A DNA stretch of 11,810 bases from Clostridia bacterium (lineage in GTDB: Bacteria; Bacillota; Clostridia; Christensenellales; Borkfalkiaceae). Positions 7,072 through 11,810 of this stretch are shown in pieces. The first letter of the stretch is position 1. Every line of letters starts with the position of its first letter. Location of the stretch: assembly GCA_017452305.1 (NCBI GenBank), contig JAFTMQ010000012.1, positions 1-11,810 on the forward strand. The letters are read 5' to 3'. Both the position numbers and the translations under genes were made by a program. The notes beneath the pieces are model-generated. The model worked only from the letters and a program-made list of their open reading frames with translations, searched no databases and was not told the DNA's origin.

Positions 7072-10000
7072 TTTGGTAACGACTACGTTATAGTACGCGG
7101 AAGAGCTGTTTCCAAGCTCGTCATACGCAACCACGTAAACGATAAATTCGCCGACGTTTTTAAAGACGTAAGAGCTTACGTTGTAGCCGTCCTCTTCCAA
7201 CGTGAAATCCTTGGACATAATCATCGTATAGACCTTGATATTCTCTTTTGACGTTACGTTGTCGGATACGGTAAATTCCTTTACTTTATGCGTACTGCCC
7301 ACTTGAAGATTGACAACCGTTTGCGTGTTCACTCCGCCCTTAAACGTGATGGTAGGCGCAACGCCCTCGCTTACGTTGATAATGTAGTAATCGCCGCTCG
7401 ACAAGCTTTCTTGCCCGTTTCTTGCGGAAATAAGACAGGTTGCCTCATAGGTGACGCGGTATTGCCCAACCTGCGTAAGCTTTAACTTGTAAACCTTATC
7501 CGCCGCCACGTTTTCCAAAAGTACGTTATCCACGGATTTTGCCACGCTGCCGTCGGGTGCAACCACGGTCAATTTTACGTCTTTGCTCAAGACCGTACTA
7601 AATACCGAGCTGCCATAGCAAGGCGAAATTTCATATACGCTGTTTCTTTCCAACGCGCCGTTGGCGGTTTGGAAAGCAATTTGCGGTATGCTTTCGCGGA
7701 TGGATTTCGAGAAGGTTTGATAATTTAACTGCGATACGGTAATCGAAGTCGCCGTCGTAGCGCCGTCTATTTCAATTTCCAACAAAGCGCTGTCCGTCGC
7801 AAACGCCTTTACGCCTTCGATAAGCAAGTCGTCCGCGGTCATGCCAAGTGCCGAATAAGCGAACGTAAATTCGCCTGCCAACGCTTTATGTTTGGTGAAA
7901 ATCTTTCTATCGAAAACAAGCTTTCCATTCTCATACTGTTGAATTTGAAGGGTTACGTTGGTAGAGCTTTGCGTTTGATAGGTGTACGTAACGTAGCTAT
8001 TCAACGGATCGCGCGCATCACGCAACGTGAAGGTAAGAGTGCTTGCCGACTGCGCGTCCAAATGGAATTGTGCGTTGAAATTCGCACTCGAAAGCAAGTT
8101 GACAAATTGCAACTTTCCATCGCCGTCAAAGGTGTATTGTGCGCCTTCCGACAACATAGCCGCAGACGAATAATTCCCTTGCCAATACTGCAAATATTGT
8201 TTTTCCGACGTCTTTTTACCATAACCGACGTCCACGACGGTGTACACGTCCGATTCCACAAAGCTTTCGCCGTAGCTTGCCTTGAAACGAATCGTCGAAT
8301 TTGCCTCCACCTTATATTCTTGCATTTGCGCGGCGGTAAGCGCGACGTAATCGCCGCCGTCCACCGAAACGCTTACTTGCGCTATATTTTCTTTGAATTT
8401 CCCCTCGCCTGCTGAATACGCCGCCACGGGTGCAATCGTATACGCAGCGCCTTTAAGGAAATAGGGCGGGAAAGCAAACGGGTTTTGGAAAATCGCCGCG
8501 TTTTTGTCCTCGCACGTCACGGTGTAGGAATAACTTTCCGCATAGACGTTGTCCTTAAAGAGATAGGTGATTGTATATTCGCCCGCGTAAGTAGGAACGT
8601 AGGTATAGCCGTCCGTGCCGTTATCCATAACGTCCGTTTCTTCGCCGTTGGGTGCGGTAACGATAACGCTAGTTTGGACGGTCTTGTTGATACCGCTTGC
8701 TTGAATATACGGAAGCACGTTGTATTGCGCGGCAACCATTTTATCCAGCGCTTTGGGGGTGTAAACGATATTTTCCTCATCGACAACTACGAGGTTGAGC
8801 AAGAATTTCCCTTCGTTGCCATAGCCGTCCACCGCCGTATATACAGCCGTGTAGTTGCCCGCTAAATCGGGTACGAATACGCCGTCCTCTACGTTCAACA
8901 ACACCTGCCCGTACTTGCCGTAATTGCGATATACTTCCAAATACGTTTTGCCATAGTAGTTGGCGTCGATGACGTTTTCAATCGTAGGCAAGTACATGGG
9001 TACGCCCTTTTGCAAATAAACGGTGTTTCCCTTCGTGGTTTCTACGTCCACGGAAACGTCGGGTGCCGTCGTATCGACAATCTTGCCGTTTTGCAGCGCT
9101 TCACCGCTCATACCAAAGATTTTTTCAATGCCCAAATTGAAGGTAGACTTGGTGTAATTATATACTTCGATATTCAAATACACCTCGCCCGTCGTGAAGA
9201 AGGAATTATAATCCAACACGTTTACGCCGTAAATTTCCGGCGAATCGAGATCGGTGATAAAGCGCAAAGTATTGCTCTTTGTCTTGATTTGGTGATTTTT
9301 CAAATCCCAAAAGAGCGTAAGCCCGTCTTGCGCGAACATAGTCGCGTTGTTTCTGCAACCCATACCCGTACCCCAAGCCGTCTTGGATTGATAGCGTTGC
9401 GGGCGGTGAATTTTGTACAGCTCGCCGTTATATTCTTCCGTCATGTCTTGGGGACGGTTACGATTTTGTTCCAAGCCCGTAAAGTTTTGCGTGCTTGCGC
9501 CTGCGCCCATATAATAAACGCCTTGACCTGCCTCACCGCACCAAATATAAAATTCTACAAACTTCGTAGCGTCGTAACAATCGACAACCTTAACCGAAAC
9601 GGTGGACGCGTCGGGGTTTTCGTTTTCGTTTTCTCTAAACATAGGGAAAATTTTGCAAACTTCCAACTCTTGTCCAGCGAAATCGTTTAAGTTAATCGGC
9701 GTATTGAAGGTAAAGGAACTGCCGTCCTTTAAGGTGACGTCAATGCCCTTTTTACCTCTTTCAAGTAAATCGGTTGCGTATTCCGCCGAAGCGCCTTCGC
9801 CAAGTCCGTATTTGTTTTTATTCACCACAAAGGTTTGCGTAACGGAAATGCCGTTTGCGTTGAAATAGGTAAGCTCGTAATACCCCATTTTATCCAAGGT
9901 ATAGCTGCCCTCGCCCTTCGCCACGCCGTCCGGCCCGCGCAAAACGACGCCAACCGCCGCCGTTTCTTTACCGCCCGATTTAATGCTTACGCTTGAAGGC

Positions 10001-10176
10001 GTGGGGACAATCAACGTATCCCCGTAGATATACTCTCCTTGCAAAACGTATTCGCTCGGAATGATAAGTTCCGTTTCCGCCTTCGCGTTTTGCACGTTTA
10101 TTGCCGCAACGGTGCCAACACCCAAAAGAGCAGCACTGCACAGCGTTAAACATAATGCTTTCATTTTTTTCGTCAT
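7069..10176 (-). CDS. Large secreted multi-domain Ig-like protein
   Basis: This 1035-residue exported protein has no recognised enzyme domain. A Sec signal peptide (Lys3/Lys4, hydrophobic core about 7-25) ends at AKA-E, with predicted cleavage after Ala33. Ig-like modules are suggested by recurrent strand motifs: MGYYELTY (97-104), AGNYTAVYTAVDGYGN (439-454), AGEYTITY (531-538), VGQYRVTY (903-910) and VGEFIVYVVAYDELGN (1008-1022). Between them lie two larger beta-sandwich, lectin-like stretches at about 125-365 and 655-818, which share start and end patterns and may be duplicates. There is no lipobox, LPXTG signal, SLH domain or C-terminal hydrophobic tail, so it is either released or held by contacts. 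The ATG has AAGAGG seven bases upstream. Its position between the permease and lipoprotein genes suggests a role in capturing or organising extracellular glycan; that role is inferred. The cytoplasm-facing permease gene ends 24 bases upstream. Confidence 0.8.
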   Translation of the reverse strand: MTKKMKALCLTLCSAALLGVGTVAAINVQNAKAETELIIPSEYVLQGEYIYGDTLIVPTPSSVSIKSGGKETAAVGVVLRGPDGVAKGEGSYTLDKMGYYELTYFNANGISVTQTFVVNKNKYGLGEGASAEYATDLLERGKKGIDVTLKDGSSFTFNTPINLNDFAGQELEVCKIFPMFRENENENPDASTVSVKVVDCYDATKFVEFYIWCGEAGQGVYYMGAGASTQNFTGLEQNRNRPQDMTEEYNGELYKIHRPQRYQSKTAWGTGMGCRNNATMFAQDGLTLFWDLKNHQIKTKSNTLRFITDLDSPEIYGVNVLDYNSFFTTGEVYLNIEVYNYTKSTFNLGIEKIFGMSGEALQNGKIVDTTAPDVSVDVETTKGNTVYLQKGVPMYLPTIENVIDANYYGKTYLEVYRNYGKYGQVLLNVEDGVFVPDLAGNYTAVYTAVDGYGNEGKFLLNLVVVDEENIVYTPKALDKMVAAQYNVLPYIQASGINKTVQTSVIVTAPNGEETDVMDNGTDGYTYVPTYAGEYTITYLFKDNVYAESYSYTVTCEDKNAAIFQNPFAFPPYFLKGAAYTIAPVAAYSAGEGKFKENIAQVSVSVDGGDYVALTAAQMQEYKVEANSTIRFKASYGESFVESDVYTVVDVGYGKKTSEKQYLQYWQGNYSSAAMLSEGAQYTFDGDGKLQFVNLLSSANFNAQFHLDAQSASTLTFTLRDARDPLNSYVTYTYQTQSSTNVTLQIQQYENGKLVFDRKIFTKHKALAGEFTFAYSALGMTADDLLIEGVKAFATDSALLEIEIDGATTATSITVSQLNYQTFSKSIRESIPQIAFQTANGALERNSVYEISPCYGSSVFSTVLSKDVKLTVVAPDGSVAKSVDNVLLENVAADKVYKLKLTQVGQYRVTYEATCLISARNGQESLSSGDYYIINVSEGVAPTITFKGGVNTQTVVNLQVGSTHKVKEFTVSDNVTSKENIKVYTMIMSKDFTLEEDGYNVSSYVFKNVGEFIVYVVAYDELGNSSSAYYNVVVTK

Positions 10177-10183
10177 TTTCTTA

Positions 10184-10189
10184 CCTCTT
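10184..10189 (-). promoter_or_regulatory. Ribosome binding site of the secreted Ig-like protein gene
   Basis: AAGAGG lies seven bases before the ATG at 10176. It favours that start over the in-frame ATG four codons further on. Confidence 0.6.
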
Positions 10190-10200
10190 AATAAAAGTAA

Positions 10201-11160
10201 TTATTCTTTTAAGCCGCCCATCGTCAAATTGCCCATAAGCAATTTATTGCAAGCGATAAATACTGTGAAAATAGGAACGGCAAGCACCATACAACCCGCA
10301 ACACGCGTAGGTACGTTTTGATCTTCCATACCGCCGCCCGTCGTATCACGCATCATCTTGAACACAGCGTAAGACAAGGTGGGATGGTTGGGATAATACA
10401 AAAGCGGGGTTTGATAATCATTCCAAGTTTGAATAAATTGCAACAAGAATACCGTGAAGAACACCTTTGCACAGAGCGGGAAAATTATCCTAAAAAAGAT
10501 GCCGATTTGCGACGCACCGTCGATTTCCGCAGCTTCCATATACGTATCCGACAGTCCCTTGAAATGCGCGTAGAACACGAAGAAATACACGCCCGTGAAG
10601 TTGAAGTTAAGCACGACCATAGAAAAGATCGTATCGTAAATACCTAAATCACGCAAGACGGACATCATAGACGGCGAAGAGCCGACAATGGGGATTGCCA
10701 TAACGACAAGCATCGTCACGTAAATAATTTCGCTAAAACGGAATTTATATTTTGCACAAAGATAAGCGCAAGTAAACGCGATAAACGCGTGCACAAACGA
10801 GCAAATCACCGAATACATCACGGAATTGAAAATGAAATGCCCGAACGTGAAGTTTGTACCGGGTGCATTTTCCACGTAGCCGAAAAGCACCGAATAATAA
10901 CTTGCATCAATCGCATCGAATTGGAAGCTTGAACCAAAGAGAATTTTTCTGTAATTCCCGAATGCCAACGCCTCTTTCGCGCCCCACGCATTCAAATCGG
11001 GGAAGCCAAGGATATTGCCACCGAAGCTGTAATCGTCGTCCGACTTGAAAGAGTTGATAAGCCCCCAACCCATCAAGAGAATTAACGAAACGGCATAAAG
11101 CACCAACAGCACCGCGATAATAATGGAGGTAACTGAAATTTTTATTTTCGTTTTCTGCAT
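10201..11160 (-). CDS. Carbohydrate ABC transporter permease, MalG type
   Basis: This is a complete 319-residue inner-membrane permease of the binding-protein-dependent (MalG-like) family. Six membrane segments can be placed at about residues 12-34, 108-132, 143-166, 178-200, 225-245 and 287-308. The cytoplasmic EAA loop, which contacts the ATPase, is YMEAAEIDGAS (207-217) followed by FFRIIFPL. The C-terminus GGLKE is typical of the family. The extracytoplasmic loop between the first two segments (about 35-107) is long, with an aromatic- and glycine-rich stretch. The ATG at 11160 is preceded by GGGGGG, which overlaps the stop region of the upstream permease. It would pair with the MalF-like permease encoded just before it. 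The imported sugar is not readable from the sequence; the neighbouring enzymes point to a mannose-containing oligosaccharide. Confidence 0.93.
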   Translation of the reverse strand: MQKTKIKISVTSIIIAVLLVLYAVSLILLMGWGLINSFKSDDDYSFGGNILGFPDLNAWGAKEALAFGNYRKILFGSSFQFDAIDASYYSVLFGYVENAPGTNFTFGHFIFNSVMYSVICSFVHAFIAFTCAYLCAKYKFRFSEIIYVTMLVVMAIPIVGSSPSMMSVLRDLGIYDTIFSMVVLNFNFTGVYFFVFYAHFKGLSDTYMEAAEIDGASQIGIFFRIIFPLCAKVFFTVFLLQFIQTWNDYQTPLLYYPNHPTLSYAVFKMMRDTTGGGMEDQNVPTRVAGCMVLAVPIFTVFIACNKLLMGNLTMGGLKE

Positions 11161-11166
11161 ATCCGT

Positions 11167-11175
11167 CCCCCCTTA
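11167..11175 (-). promoter_or_regulatory. Stop codon joined to the ribosome binding site (TAAGGGGGG) before the MalG-like gene
   Basis: The TAA of the MalF-like gene (11175-11173) continues into GGGGGG (11172-11167), six bases before the ATG at 11160. The arrangement repeats the one before the DUF4838 gene and suggests coupled translation of the two permease genes. Confidence 0.6.
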
Positions 11176-11655
11176 ATCTACCCTAGGTCCGTACTTTTCC
11201 AACAGCTTCTTGACAAGCAAGGTTATCGGCACCAAAATCGCCGTTGCAATCAAACCAAGCGCGGCAAGCTCACCCAACGTCATATACCCAGAATCCGCGT
11301 AAATGTCTTGGCTGGCATAGGTGTTTTTCGCTGCCATACGGAAGAAATAATATGCGAATACTGGCACGTCCCCGTCGTTGCCGAAGAAGAAGTGCAAGCT
11401 CATTTGGTTGTTGAATATCCCTGCAATACTCGTCAAAAGGAAGGTCGTAATCGTCGGGAAAATAATCGGCACGTAAATATACCAAAATTCTTGCAACGTC
11501 GTTACGCCGTCAAGCGATGCCGATTCCACGATAGACTGGTCAATCCCGCTCATTGCGCCCGTATAAATAAGGACGTTTGCACCAAAGGAAAACCACAGCG
11601 TAAACACAAGCGCCGTGTAAAATTTCACCGTAACGGACGTCGTCGGAGAAAGCAA
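11173..11655 (-). CDS. Carbohydrate ABC transporter permease, MalF type, C-terminal part (5' end disrupted or out of frame)
   Basis: This encodes the C-terminal half of a MalF-like permease, the partner of the MalG-like gene 12 bases downstream. Counting from a TTG codon at 11655, 160 residues are readable. Membrane segments lie at about 11-31, 64-86 and 127-149, with the EAA-type loop IVESASLDGVTTLQEF (42-57) between the first two. Complete members have about 290-310 residues and six core segments, so roughly the first half is missing. The TTG is unlikely to be a genuine start: it has no ribosome site and falls inside the loop before the fourth core segment. The frame is open eight codons further upstream (reading IHRKNPIP) to a TGA at 11682-11680. 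The missing half either continues in the overlapping InlB-repeat frame, if one base is absent, or was lost at a junction. Confidence 0.8.
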   Translation of the reverse strand: MLSPTTSVTVKFYTALVFTLWFSFGANVLIYTGAMSGIDQSIVESASLDGVTTLQEFWYIYVPIIFPTITTFLLTSIAGIFNNQMSLHFFFGNDGDVPVFAYYFFRMAAKNTYASQDIYADSGYMTLGELAALGLIATAILVPITLLVKKLLEKYGPRVD

Positions 11656-11810
11656 CGGAATAGGGTTTTTACGGTGTATTCACGGACAGCCTCCGAGAAT
11701 ACCGCATAAAAGGTCTTGTCGCCGTCCACCGTGATTGCGGAAATATCCACAACCTCGCCGCCGTCCGTCAAAGACCAACCAATGAAGGTATACGAAAATT
11801 CTTCCGTACT
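11625..11810 (-). CDS. InlB/Listeria-Bacteroides type repeat, partial reading frame running into the permease
   Basis: A frame open from the right edge encodes 61 residues and stops at TGA 11627-11625. Residues about 7-39 contain the hallmark of an InlB B-type repeat: YTFIGWSL, a glycine-rich turn, then DKTFYAVFSE. In Gram-positive bacteria these small beta-rich repeats occur on extracellular proteins. The repeat ends at about AVREYTVK; the last 13 residues (TLFRCFLRRRPLR) are basic, unlike the repeat, and are an out-of-frame reading of permease DNA. The frame overlaps the permease fragment by 31 bases. One added base in the AAAAA run at 11670-11666 would link the two as EYTVKNPIPLLSPTT. Whether this is a repeat inserted in the permease loop, a true frameshift or a misjoin cannot be decided from this window. 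Confidence 0.6.
   Translation of the reverse strand, partial: STEEFSYTFIGWSLTDGGEVVDISAITVDGDKTFYAVFSEAVREYTVKTLFRCFLRRRPLR

Noticed and set aside
9010..9690. Open frame of 226 codons on the plus strand
   Set aside because: It is antisense to the 1035-residue secreted protein and rich in Arg, His and Ile in a way typical of antisense readings.
11308..11709. Plus-strand open frame of 133 codons crossing the permease junction
   Set aside because: Its translation is very basic and low in complexity, and it is antisense to the EAA-loop coding region of the permease, so it is a shadow.

Overview
The window is a run of seven tightly packed genes plus one broken gene, all on the minus strand, so transcription goes from right to left. 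No gap between genes exceeds about 30 bases, and no promoter, terminator, RNA gene, insertion sequence or CRISPR array is visible, so this looks like the interior of one long operon. The organism is probably a Gram-positive gut-type Firmicute (Clostridia-like). Supporting this are strong AGGAGG-type ribosome sites, lipoprotein signals on Big_2 and DUF4838 proteins, an InlB-type repeat, and carbohydrate ABC permeases of the MalF/MalG type rather than SusC/SusD. This placement is inference; no phylogenetic marker is present.

Layout in transcription order. At the right edge (11810 to 11625) is the end of a reading frame with an InlB/Listeria-Bacteroides type repeat. It runs out of frame into the C-terminal half of a MalF-like sugar permease (to 11173), so this gene is disrupted, fused or misassembled. 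Then come a complete MalG-like permease (11160 to 10201), a 1035-residue secreted multi-domain Ig-like protein (10176 to 7069), a DUF4838 lipoprotein (7056 to 5038) and a Big_2 lipoprotein with a beta-helix-like C-terminal part (5007 to 3112). These are followed by a GH130 beta-mannoside phosphorylase (3094 to 2057), a phosphogluco/phosphomannomutase (2060 to 441) and the first 138 residues of a GH2 beta-glucuronidase-like enzyme (416 to beyond position 1).

Read together, this is a Gram-positive glycan utilisation locus. Three exported proteins would bind or trim a glycan outside the cell, the two permeases would import oligosaccharides, and three cytoplasmic enzymes would finish the job. The phosphorylase and mutase fit as consecutive steps: GH130 would release mannose 1-phosphate, which a mutase of this family can convert to mannose 6-phosphate for glycolysis. 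The GH2 enzyme suggests the glycan also carries beta-glucuronate or a similar sugar. The solute-binding protein and ATPase of the transporter are not in the window.

The most interesting points are the InlB-repeat/permease junction, which a single extra A in an A5 run would turn into one continuous frame; the roughly 7 kb block of three exported proteins of unknown function; and an apparent internal duplication of a beta-sandwich in the 1035-residue protein.
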